Positions 12,389 through 21,414 of a DNA stretch of 64,000 nt are shown here, one piece after another. The DNA is taken from NCBI RefSeq assembly GCF_023343835.1, contig NC_064433.1, positions 28,582,214 through 28,646,213 on the forward strand. Direction: 5' to 3'. The notes under the pieces were generated by a model, which saw only the letters and a program-made list of their open reading frames with translations, had not been told where the DNA came from and ran no database searches. How positions within the stretch are numbered: position 1 is the stretch's first letter; the number at the start of each line of letters is the position of its first letter. This DNA comes from Lagopus muta. Its lineage: Eukaryota > Chordata > Aves > Galliformes > Phasianidae. The position numbers and the translations under genes are program-made.

Positions 12389-13129
12389 CTTGTTGCCTCT
12401 GTACAGAGCTGAGATTCTGAGCTGCATAAAAGGAGATAAAGAGAATAGATTGGATCATCTGGGAAGAAGGGATAGTGTAAAGAAATAATGAGTGCAAGTA
12501 GGCAAAGACAGATAAAGAGTACTGCTTTCTAATCATTTTCTATAACGTTCAAAAAGAGGCTGATTCCGACCCTAAGAGAAATGCAATTAAAATCAATGTG
12601 ACTGCTAGATCATCAAAAGCCAGTATGAATAGCTTAATTAGTTGCTCAGGGTGTCTGATTTCCTTCTTTGCATGGGAGAATGAGATTTTGATCTGCAGCG
12701 ATACGTTGTATGAAGTGTTACAGCACTTTCTGCAAGATGAGAGACTATTTGGTGGCACAGTTTATTTTAGAGCCCTCGTAATCCATATGGAGCTGTGATG
12801 CAGGTCAGAAATGATGCCTTGCTAGAGTTTCTCAGTAACGGTTGGGTCCGGAGATATTCTGTGAGTCATTGTCTGTTGTTACTGCTTAAATCGCTGAGAA
12901 ACTTTTGTTAAGCAAACGAGGGGTAGATGTAAATGAGATTTGTGGTCCCAGGTGTGGTAGGTTCAGAGCTTCCCATTTAGCTTGGGGAAAAAGGGATGAG
13001 TGTATGCCTCTTGCATTGCTCCTGTGTTGTCCTCTTCAGTCACGGAGAAGAACCATCCATTAGTGGCCTCGGGAGCCTCCACGTCCTTACTGGAGGGATG
13101 CTGGATAGGAGCTCGGGTCAGGAATCACG

Positions 13130-13345
13130 CAGCTGGTGAGGACACACCCTGACTCTGCCCCACTTCTCGGCCCCAAAGAACACCGCACGACCTCGGCCCG
13201 GGCTGATGACCGCAGCCGGGCTTGCCGTGCGTCCCGCATGGGCGGCGCTCCGTCCGGATGTGCAGGACCCGGCGGAGAAGGGCAGGGAGCTCCGTCCAGC
13301 TCCTCTGGGAGGTTCCCACCGGGCCGGGGAGCAGCGGGCTGGCCC
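13130..13345. promoter_or_regulatory. Detached CpG-dense patch upstream of the PDZRN4 island
   Basis: About 215 bp with roughly 20 CpG sites by eye, including CCCGCATGGGCGGCG and CTCGGCCCGGGC. It is separated from the main island by about 400 bp of AT-richer DNA (13,350-13,740). The CpG density implies an unmethylated element in the germ line. It could be an alternative or divergent promoter, or an enhancer shore. No TATA box was seen. Its role is inferred from base composition only. Confidence 0.5.
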
Positions 13346-13798
13346 CGTGTTTTCAATAGTAGAGTTATGTGGGGAATGTGTCAGGGGTTTCATGTTTCAA
13401 TGTGTGTTGTGGGTTGTACAGCAATGAAGGGCTAGAATCCAGACCGGCTATTGATCCTAACCGCGCGTTTCCAGATTTTGCCGTCTTTTAAGTTTTTCTT
13501 GAAAGGAGTGTTGTTTGCACATACGTTGTTGTTTAAGGGAGCTCAACAAGCAATTCTGTTATCCTGGCTGTATCGTTATCTATTTACGGTGCGATAACAA
13601 AGAGAGCATTCGTACCGGAGACTTTTGCTTTCCGTGCTCTCCTATGCATCCCGAAACAGGAGCACAAAAGAGAAACGAGAGAAATGAGCCAGGGTAACAC
13701 TGAGGGTAGAAGAGCCTCAACGCCTCGTTCCTCACAGTCCGGTTACCCCAGCCCAACCTTAGGCGACCCTCAGGAACCGCAGCACGGTGTCTGCGCTC

Positions 13799-13845
13799 GG
13801 GGGGCCGCGGGGCGGGTCGGGTCGGTCCGGGGCGGCAGCCGGGGC
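13799..13845 (+). promoter_or_regulatory. Plus-strand G-quadruplex motif in the promoter
   Basis: At least five runs of three or more G lie within about 47 bp, for example GGGGCGGGTCGGGTCGG followed by two GGGG runs. This satisfies the canonical quadruplex pattern. It lies about 320-370 bp before the PDZRN4 start codon. Confidence 0.7.
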
Positions 13846-13867
13846 GCGGCGGCTCTCCGCGCGCCGT

Positions 13868-13893
13868 CCCTCCCTCCGTCCCTCCCTCGCCCC
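13868..13893 (-). promoter_or_regulatory. C-run cluster (minus-strand quadruplex or i-motif)
   Basis: CCC runs at 13868, 13872, 13880 and 13884, and CCCC at 13890, with loops of 1, 5, 1 and 3 nt. This gives a quadruplex motif on the minus strand just 23 bp after the plus-strand one. Runs of CCCTCC also resemble Sp/KLF-type sites. Confidence 0.65.
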
Positions 13894-13988
13894 GCCGCGG
13901 TTTCTGCCCCGCCAGCTGGGATGCCCCGGGAGGGCGGAGGAGGTGCCGGGGCTGGGCGTGGGGCGGTAGCGCCGGCGAGAGGGAGTTA

Positions 13989-14756
13989 ATGCGGGAGGGC
14001 GCGGAGGAGAGGGGGGAGCCGCGGGAAGTTGAGCCCGGCGCTGCCGCTGCCTCCCCCGGCCGGCCCCGCTCCTCCGCCCACCCCTCGCCGCCTCCCGCCC
14101 GCCGGGAGCGGCTCCAGCGCCGCCGGGGCCGCGCCGCCGCCGAAAGTTTCGAGGTCCCCGGGCGTAATGGGCTTCGACCCCGCGCGCTTCGCGGCGCCGG
14201 TAGCGGCGGAGCTGCAGTGCAAGCTGTGCGGGCGGGTGCTGGAAGAGCCGCTGTCCACGCCGTGCGGGCACGTCTTCTGCGCCGGCTGCCTGCTGCCCTG
14301 GGCGGCGCGGCGCCGGCGCTGCCCGCTGCGCTGCCGGCCGCTCGCCGCTGCCGAGCTGCGCCCCGTGCTGCCCCTGCGCAGCCTCGTCCAGAAGCTGGAG
14401 GTCAGGTGCGACTACAGCCCGCGGGGCTGCGGCCGCGTCGTGCGGCTCCGGGAGCTGCCCGCCCACCTCGCCGCGTGCCGCTACGGGCCGCCGCGGGATG
14501 CGCTGCCCGCGGGCCGGGCGGAAGGCGGAGGGCAGCGGTGTCAGCGGGAGCGGCGGGGCGGCGGTCCGGTGCCGGGGCCGGAGATGAAGAGGGAGGCCCT
14601 GCGCTGGAGCAGGAGAGAGAAGTCGCTGTTGGCGCAGCTCTCGGCGCTGCAGAGCGAGGTGCAGCTGACGGCGCTGCGCTACCAGGCCAAGTTCGGGCAG
14701 TACATGAGCCACATCAGCAGCATCACCCGCGACCTGACGGGCAGCCAGCGCGGCAA
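13989..14756 (+). other. Upstream ATG frame overlapping the PDZRN4 start
   Basis: An ATG at 13989 in weak context (T at -3, C at +4) opens a frame different from that of the PDZRN4 CDS and runs through all of exon 1. Across the exon 1/2 junction it continues (split codon G|AC) for 15 residues and stops at a TGA in exon 2, giving about 271 codons in spliced form. The product is Arg-, Ala- and Pro-rich, as expected from any off-frame of GC-rich DNA, so I read it as compositional rather than a real protein. If the transcription start is upstream of 13989, this ATG could reduce initiation at 14167, with leaky scanning to the stronger downstream start. Confidence 0.4.
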
Positions 14757-14757
14757 G
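14167..14757 (+). CDS. PDZRN4: PDZRN4 exon 1: RING finger, TRAF-like zinc segment and linker
   Basis: First coding exon of PDZ domain-containing RING finger protein 4 (LNX4), a predicted cytoplasmic E3 ubiquitin-ligase scaffold. The start is the ATG at 14167: its context is strong (G at -3, G at +4) and MGF matches the family N-terminus, whereas the same frame extends upstream without an ATG. The RING is C3HC4: C18, C21, C33, H35, C38, C41, C52 and C56, with the motif TPCGHVFCAGC. A TRAF-like zinc-binding segment follows (C81, C88, H100, C104). Next come a Gly/Arg/Pro-rich stretch (about 107-138) and a helical, coiled-coil-prone linker (139-191, REKSLLAQLSALQSEVQ). The 197 codons end in phase 0 at the donor AAG|GTGAGT. 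RING ligands and flanking residues are intact. PDZRN4 is preferred over its paralogue PDZRN3 because of CKLCG, CPLRC and the PDZ1 residues in exons 2 and 3. Confidence 0.93.
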
Positions 14758-16885
14758 GTGAGTGCGGATACCCGCCGGCTCCTCCACGGCGGCGCTGCTG
14801 CTCCCGGGGTGCGCCCGGCTGCGGGACGGTCTGTGAGCGAGGTGTCACTGCCAACCCTGAGGACACGCAGCCCCCCCGAGTCTGCGTCGGGACACAGGCC
14901 GTGTCCTATCCCCGCACCCGGGCAGCGCGATCTCTCTCTCGTCCCCTCGGGGCCGCGTCTACCGTCCCCTACCGTCGGTGGCCGAAGCCCGGGAGCGGTG
15001 TTAGTAGCGGAGCCGGGGCCGGGCGATAGAGGAGAGGGGAGGGGAGGAAGGGCTCCCTGCTGAGTTGGCAGCTTGCGGGCACGGGGCTCACCTGGAACCG
15101 CCTCAGGCCGCAGCATCCCCTTCTTGCAGGGCCCTGGCTGCCGCTCAGCTGGCTCCAGCTGGGGCTGGCCGGGCACCCGGCTGGTTTGAGGCTTCTGCTC
15201 CTGCAGCCAAGGAGTTGCTTAAAAAGCTGGAATGTAAAATCGTGGTAAACTTTGGAAACGATTGTGAAAGGACAGTGAAATCTCTTCCGTTTGGGAAAGC
15301 GGGATAAAGATTGATGGTGCTTGTAGTGGAGAGCAGCTCAGTGCCTCGCCGGCTGTCAGTCAGGTGGCACTCAGTGCTCGGGTGGGCACCTGCTGCCTCG
15401 GGGCTGAGGGGAGAGCCTGGCAGGCTGCGGGGGCTTGTGGTAGATGTGAGCTGTGGGCTCTCGGTTGCGGCCGTGGCAAGGAGTGCTATAATGGATCTTT
15501 AGCCAGATCTTCAGGCACCCTTAGGAAGCAAAATCCGAAGTGGGTAGGGTCCGAGCAGCCAGAGCCACTCCTGGAGTGATGGTGTGTATCGCTGCGGCAA
15601 TGGGGACGTCTGCAGGACACCTCTGTGCCCAGGAGCACGGCTTGCTGACACTGAGAGACGTTATGTCTGGAGACTGGAATACTTTTTCCCTTAAAAAAAA
15701 ATTGTTTTTCAAATTTCCCCGGGGTAGCCAGCCCACGCTCTGCGGGTCACTGCGAGTGCATTCGTACAGCTGCTTCCTCTCCCGGCAGCTGTGCTGCGGC
15801 CGTGTGAGGGACAGCAAGCGGCGTGCAGGGCGCCCGAGCACGGCAGCGACTGTAGAGAGGAGAAGCGAGATGGGAATGGTTAAGGGAGGATTTGGCACGG
15901 AGGTGTGGGCTGGTGAGAGCAGTGGGTTTGCTCCCAGCGGAGCTGAGCGCCCGCCGTGCCCGGCGCTGCCGGTAGGGGCTGCTGGGCACTGCCGGCCGGG
16001 AGCTGCGGCAGCGTCTGGGAGAACTGGAGATGAAGTAGAGATGTACTTCATTAACATCAAATCTGTCGTGCTGCAGTCAAACGTTTCGCTGTCACAGTGG
16101 ATGAAACGCAGGCTTCAGCATTTGGTGTTATGTTTTGAGTGTTTGGACAGGTATAAGTTACGTAGGTGTCATAGCTGTGTCAGTCAGCTCAGTCAAAGGG
16201 ACAGGCAAACGCCAACACCTGACTGTGCTGGGTGAGTGCGGATTGATGTGAAGAATATGGCTCCTGAAACGTAGCTGTCATCCTATGTGAGCAACAGAAA
16301 ATAAGCTGCTTCTTTCCCTTTTTCATTTTTTAAGTTTGATTCCATTCCATCACTGGTTTTAATTGCTTAGAAAAAGCAACTTTTTTTTTTGGCAGAAATG
16401 GTTTTGGATTCTTTGAGGGGTTGAAGAGTTGGGCTTTCTTCTCTGATTTTTTTTTTTTTTTTTTTCTCCCTGAAAGCTGCAACAGAACTGTACTAATATG
16501 ACTTTTGGATCTGATTAGTATCACGTGTAGGATTTGAATCTGTATATTTAATGTCTGAAACACCAACACATGCAGGAGTTTTTAGTGACTTCTGATTCGG
16601 AGCACTGACTTATTTCAGTGGTGCAAAATACTCCTCCCACCAGACGCCTGCACCTCCTCCATTCAGGAGGTAAGGTGCTGTCAGGTGCTTGGCTTCCTGT
16701 TACACTGCAGTGGGATGTGTCCTTCCCTTTGCTTTTTTTCCAGTCTTTTGTTCTTTCTTCCCAGCCTGATTTGTCTTTGGGCTCTATCTTACATATTGTC
16801 CAGCTAAAAGTCTTTTTACATTAATCATTTAGATGTTCTTCTTAAGACAATATTATGTAACGGTATTTCACCTTTTTCTTCTTAG
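14758..16885 (+). other. PDZRN4: PDZRN4 intron 1
   Basis: A GT-AG intron of 2,128 bp. The donor is GTGAGT and the acceptor tract CCTTTTTCTTCTTAG. The first 350 bp still belong to the CpG island and GC-richness persists to about 16,000. A 19-nt T run lies at 16447-16465. Long open frames in the GC-rich half (for example 15540-16235) look compositional. No repeat family was recognised. Confidence 0.88.
16447..16465. repeat. T19 homopolymer
   Basis: An uninterrupted run of 19 T in intron 1, about 420 bp before the exon 2 acceptor. Confidence 0.9.
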
Positions 16886-16972
16886 ACAGGAGAGCCCAAA
16901 CCTTTAACCATCATGCTGCACAGAGAAAATGATACTTTGGGATTCAATATTATAGGAGGACGACCCAATCAG
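16886..16972 (+). CDS. PDZRN4: PDZRN4 exon 2: start of PDZ domain 1 with the ligand-binding loop
   Basis: An 87-nt exon (29 codons, residues 198-226) bounded by the acceptor TTCTTCTTAG and the donor CAG|GTAATG, phase 0 at both ends. It encodes TGEPKPLTIMLHREND and then TLGFNIIGGRPNQ, the first beta strand and carboxylate-binding loop of PDZ1 (the GLGF-type loop is LGFN here). The alternative AG three bases further on (16888-16889) would put the product out of frame. RENDTLGFNIIGGRPNQ is a PDZRN4-specific signature; PDZRN3 differs here. The domain is predicted to bind short C-terminal peptides of partner proteins. Confidence 0.93.
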
Positions 16973-17618
16973 GTAATGAGAAAAGTAATTGTAGGTTACT
17001 TTTGGACCATATTTTCTGTTATTATGTGCATTGTTAGTCATAAAAGAGTTGCTTTCAATGACAGTAGGTGTGGAATGAACTTCATAGATATAAGTACTGC
17101 GTATTATCAGGTATAATTAGATTCACTGCTTTGAAGACAGTCTTGTGAGAATTGGATTATTCTCACTTTCAGGAAAGGTGTTCCCATTGTTCTTGCTTTC
17201 AAACTTGAGGCTGATCTACACTCAGTTCCCACGTGAGTAATATGTATTCATGGAAGCTGTTCAATGGAAATCTCTGGGACTACTTACAAGAGTAATTGTT
17301 GCAGGATTAAGCCACTGGAATTTTTGGAAACTGCTTGCTTTTCTTTTTTTTTTCTCCCTCATTTAAAGAAGAAATGAAAATTTGATTCTGCTGCTTAAAT
17401 ACTCTGAGCACATGTCCTGCTCTCACATGTTTGCTTTCAGGTTTGTTTTTTTTTTCTCTGTGAACTGAAATACAGTTTTCATTGATCTGGTATCTTAAGT
17501 AAATCTGGTTTCACAAATCATCAGTCTAGGTTTGGAAGGTTCATTAAAGACTGTAGAATCTGAATAGGAATTACTATCCCCTTCTCCCTCTGAATATGCA
17601 TAAGAATATGCATGGTTG

Positions 17619-17642
17619 TTTTTTTTTTTTTTTTTTTTTTTT
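17619..17642. repeat. T24 homopolymer
   Basis: The longest uninterrupted T run noticed in the window, in intron 2. Read on the minus strand it is a poly(A), but no recognisable retroposed body adjoins it. Confidence 0.9.
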
Positions 17643-19590
17643 CTTAACTTCGTCCTTCCAAAAGCATTAATCAGGGCTGTCATTACGTATGAAGGGTAAA
17701 GTAACCTGTTAAACTGGAAAATTAATAGTTGATTAAAAAGGCTTGGTGATAATTATGCACTGATCAGGTTCTTGTTAAGCAGGAGAACTTTAACCTGCTG
17801 CTATTACTGGGGAGGGGAATGGGACCCTCTATAGCAGTTTGGCAATCTTCTGCTCTCAAGCTATATTTAGTGGTGCCAAAGAGTCTGTTCCCATTAGCTT
17901 AGCAAGTTCACTGTCTGCACTTTAGAAATGCTGTTCCTTGTGGGGAAACACAGTTATCAAACGTGTGCTAGAAGGAAATTCAAAGTGAGTTTCTTAGATT
18001 CTTTAATGTAAGGGTGAGACAACAGGCACTGTAAGATAAAACAGGCACACTTGGATTATATTCATATTTTCAATATAGCGTTATGAAAGTCCACACAATC
18101 TTTGAGACTGCAGTATGACTTCTGCTATTTTCGGCTGAGGGAAAACTGCAGGGCCTTTGCAGGGAGAAGGGAGCACAGTGTTCAGCTTCAGATGTCAACC
18201 GAGTTCCTCTGAAGAATTCACATACCAACTGTTAGCTTTGTGAGTTATTGTGGATATTCTGGAAGCTTGGGGAGGTTCACAGCACTGTTCTGGAGAAAAT
18301 GGCTGACTGGAAGGAAGGAAATGGTCGTGATCTGCCTTTAACTAACACTGATAGCAAGGCAGAGAAGGTCATGGAGCTGAACTAGGTCTCAGGGTTTTCT
18401 GAGTCTTTGATACTAACTTCAGAAGTTCTGTTCGGCTCTCACTGTGATAAGTGTGAGTACCACACACGTTTGATGAGTAGGGCCTGGATGTCAGTGTGGG
18501 CTCTGACTCAGCACGGTTGGAGCCAGAGGAAATAATGGGAAGAAAAGGTCAAGTAGGCTTAAATAATGAAAGCAAAAACTGCTCAAAACCTTAAAAACAG
18601 GATCAGGAATTCTTTAGTAACAAGTCAAGAAGAGTTCATGAAGGCAAATTTTATGTTTAAGTTGTTAAGAGGAAATGTGCCCTTGTGTGAAACGTTGGCT
18701 TGAGCAGAGGAAGAGCAGAACAAACATGTCACTGCACCACTCATGTAGGTTGGAATGTACTTTTTACTTTGTGTTTTACATGCACAATGCAGATTTTTCT
18801 TGTTGAAAACAGGTGCCACTTGGTTACTTGGTACTTTCCACTTGCTATGTTTCATTTGATTTCATTGCAGGCTTTCCCACTGTTTGCCTTTTACCTGGAA
18901 GGCAAGATGATAGGAAAGGGAATAACCCACCACAAGCTTGTCTTATTTTGTCAGGAAAGGTCCAACATCACATGACTGTGGTGGGTGGTGATTAATTATT
19001 CTGGAGACCCTAAGCTGCTTTGATCCCGTTTTTGTCCCAGGCCCTCACTCTGGCTGGCCGAGAATGGCCTCCCTCCTCTCTGAGGATGCCTTGGCTGAGC
19101 CACTCTGGATGCAGATGTGTGCTGCAGCCTGGGGACTCTGATCAGGGGCAGATAAACCAATGGTCCCCACAGCTCCCCCTGCTTCACGGCCTCTGAGCTG
19201 CGCAATCAGGTGCTGAAGCTCTGCGTGCCTTGTGGAGTATTTTCTTGATAGGACTTAAAGATAGCAGCATGTGCGACCAATGGGGACTACAAGCCAAAAA
19301 TACCCCTTTTCTTACTGAGTCATACGTAGTCTCTAAAAGGGGAGTACAAATTCTTGTGAAAAATATGAAATTTTATGTGGATGAAGTTACTGCAGTCTAG
19401 TCTTTTGTTTTCTTAAGAAAGAAACAGACCAAATTCTTTGTGTGTTTTGGTTAATGGCTATTATATTTCTTTTATTGGAATTTCATTATTTCTCACTGCT
19501 TTCATGGTCTGTCTGTTAGCCATTCCAAAACATTTCTGAAGCCATTCATAAATTTCACTTTTGCACCTTACCTGACACCCATGAGTGTCT

Positions 19591-19611
19591 GCAACAACAA
19601 CAACAACAAAA
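19591..19611. repeat. CAA trinucleotide repeat
   Basis: About six CAA units in intron 2, ending in AAAA. Confidence 0.8.
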
Positions 19612-19783
19612 TAGGACTGTATGAGATCATGGTGTGACCTGACTGTGTTGAACAAATAGTTGTTAGCCTGAAATCTTCTTGGGTTAAGTCTGCATGGGAC
19701 AGCTGCCACATGCTCCGAAGCATATCTTATAGTGGATCCATATTTTGTAATGGATTTATCATTTTCTTAATGTAAAAAATAGT

Positions 19784-19817
19784 GGTTTTTTGTTTTGTTT
19801 TGTTTTGTTTTGTTTTC
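19784..19817. repeat. TTTTG pentanucleotide repeat
   Basis: About five to six head-to-tail GTTTT units in intron 2. Confidence 0.9.
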
Positions 19818-20821
19818 CACAAGTGTATAGCACCTAATCCTAGAAATTAGCACACCTATGAGTCACACTGTTGGTTAAGGGTTTACCAGAAATAGAGGGA
19901 AAATAAACATCATATCAACTGCTTTCCACAGTATAAATTATAAAGTATGATTTGGAAGAAAATTCCTTTACTTCTTGCTAACACATTTATTATTTGTATG
20001 AATACTTAAAAGGACTTCTGCAGTGTCCTCTTGGAATTATTCCTATATTAATATAGATTTAAAATGATACCTGAAAAAACTATTTTAAACCATTGTGCAA
20101 AGAAATGAAGTAATTTCAGGCTGTGCAACAACATCAGGTGTATTTCAGCTGTAGTAAATAACTTCTCTGCTTTAAATTTGATCATCATGTGAGCTGTACT
20201 TAGGAATGTGTACAGATCAACTGGACGTGGGTCCTTTTTTTGCCCATAGCTGAGCAAATTCTCAATCTTCCACGTGAATAGGATTTATGAGGTTAACCAA
20301 TTCCACCCAATCCCATCACTGTTACATGCCAGTTAACTAATGTCACTTTGTTCCTTGGGGCTTATTTCCAAATGCTGTAAAATGTTTACAAGCTGCGGTG
20401 CTGCAGGCTCACTTTCCTTCCTGAGAGAAACACTTGTGCATCCCTTTTTTATGAATATCTTCCTCTTTGCTGTTACACAGCAGTTGCTTTCTGCTGAGAT
20501 GTCTGAGGTCTGCATTAAATCTTTTCGCTTGTATTTGATTACCACTGCACCCTGTGTCCCATGTAGACTAAAATAACCAGAAGTAAATGGATAATCTTAT
20601 TAAAAATACTGGAACAGTTCATTAATTCTGTCCTTTTAATTAATTACTATTTTGTGCTAAGCAAATTTAAAAAAAAAAAATCCCAAGGATTTTAATTCTC
20701 AGGTAGAAAAGTCAGCTGCATGTTTCAGGTGGATTTGTGTTGTTTGCTGGTGTTGGTTTTAGCACGTCTCATTTCTTGTACTAATGTGGTCCTTTCCCAA
20801 CTTCCTTATTGCCTGGCACAG

Positions 20822-20926
20822 AACAATCAGGAGGAATCTGCTGAGGGAATTTATGTGTCAAAAATTTTGGAAAATGGACCTGCAGACAAAGCAGAAGGCT
20901 TACAAATTCATGACAAGATTATTGAG
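20822..20926 (+). CDS. PDZRN4: PDZRN4 exon 3: middle of PDZ domain 1
   Basis: A 105-nt exon (35 codons, residues 227-261) with the acceptor AG at 20820-20821 and the strong donor GAG|GTAAGA, phase 0 at both ends. It encodes NNQEESAEG followed by [19 protein letters not shown] and QIHDKIIE. These are the PDZ core strands, including the conserved ILENGPAD turn, and the start of the D-x-I-x-E-V segment that continues in exon 4. The domain is therefore incomplete here; about 30 residues (the equivalent of the NG-x-DLS helix region) must lie beyond this intron. The sequence agrees closely with mammalian PDZRN4 as I remember it. Confidence 0.93.
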
Positions 20927-21393
20927 GTAAGACAAAAACAAACAAAACCAACCAGCCTGGGGGATTAGTTTGTTATAAGATTAATCAAGGATTTGATGGT
21001 TTTTATGCTGGGTATGCTGTGGTTTTGTTCTTTCGCTGTGTCTAAATGTGATTATTATACACTGAACTGCTCAAACATTTTCCAGGTGCTAGAAAAATTC
21101 ATACTGAGTCTTCACAACTAATATATGCATTGATCTCAGGATTAAGCTAATTCAAGTGAGTCAAAGGTGTCTAGATTGAAATAGCAGGCATTTTGCATTT
21201 CTTTGTTAACTTGAGGAAAATAGTCTAAATGACTCTATGGAGATTGATGATGGGGTTTGCTCTGTGCAGGGGTTATTAGTGCTGTGACAACAAGTCAGAG
21301 CAGATGGATCATCTGTGGTTCTCACCAAGACCAATATAGATGATCCCCAGTTGTATATTATGCTAGAATGGAAATGTTGAAGTCTACTCCTCC

Positions 21394-21414
21394 TTTTTTT
21401 TTTTTTTTTTTTTT
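21394..21414. repeat. T21 homopolymer
   Basis: An uninterrupted run of 21 T early in intron 3. Confidence 0.9.

Larger units (their letters stand above)
1..13129. other. Upstream flank without a recognised gene
   Basis: This AT-rich 13 kb lies 5' of the PDZRN4 CpG island. I recognise no conserved protein family in any of its open frames, and no RNA gene. Open frames of 60-150 codons occur throughout on both strands at the density expected by chance. In mammals CNTN1 lies upstream of PDZRN4, but I see no contactin exon here, so the flank probably falls between the two genes. It holds a minus-strand CR1 tail (about 10.3 kb), a TA-repeat palindrome (3.05 kb), short tandem duplications (8.26, 9.28 and 12.34 kb) and an unexplained coding-like block (4.0-4.83 kb), all listed separately. 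Between these I see only unique-looking sequence. Confidence 0.6.
13740..15110 (+). promoter_or_regulatory. PDZRN4: CpG-island promoter and 5' region of PDZRN4
   Basis: A dense GC and CpG block covers the presumed transcription start, the 5' leader, coding exon 1 and the first few hundred bases of intron 1. GC boxes (GGGGCGG-type, near 13,840 and 13,960) are visible and there is no TATA box, as is usual for a TATA-less CpG-island promoter. The exact start site cannot be read from sequence; a start between about 13,800 and 14,150 would fit. A plus-strand G-run cluster and a C-run cluster (separate entries) lie at the likely core promoter. Confidence 0.8.
16973..20821 (+). other. PDZRN4: PDZRN4 intron 2
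   Basis: A GT-AG intron of 3,849 bp with donor GTAATG and acceptor context CTTATTGCCTGGCACAG. It holds a 24-nt T run (17619-17642), a CAA repeat (19591-19609) and a TTTTG pentamer array (19784-19817). The remainder is unique-looking AT-rich sequence with only chance-sized open frames. Confidence 0.88.

Noticed and set aside
13551..13605. GTTATC and GATAAC inverted hexamers flanking an AT-rich segment upstream of the island
   Set aside because: Too short and common; possibly GATA-type sites, but nothing distinguishes them from chance.
14029..14166. N-terminal extension of the PDZRN4 frame upstream of the ATG
   Set aside because: The frame is open but begins at a TTG, is Pro/Ala-rich and absent from the family; the ATG at 14167 has strong context and the conserved MGF start.
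13759..14787. 342-codon minus-strand frame across the CpG island
   Set aside because: Arg-, Ala- and Pro-rich antisense shadow of GC-rich exon 1; no family recognised and the opposite strand is clearly coding.
15540..16235. 231-codon plus-strand frame in intron 1
   Set aside because: Starts at an ATG inside a GC-rich intron with few stop codons expected; low-complexity composition and no recognisable domain.
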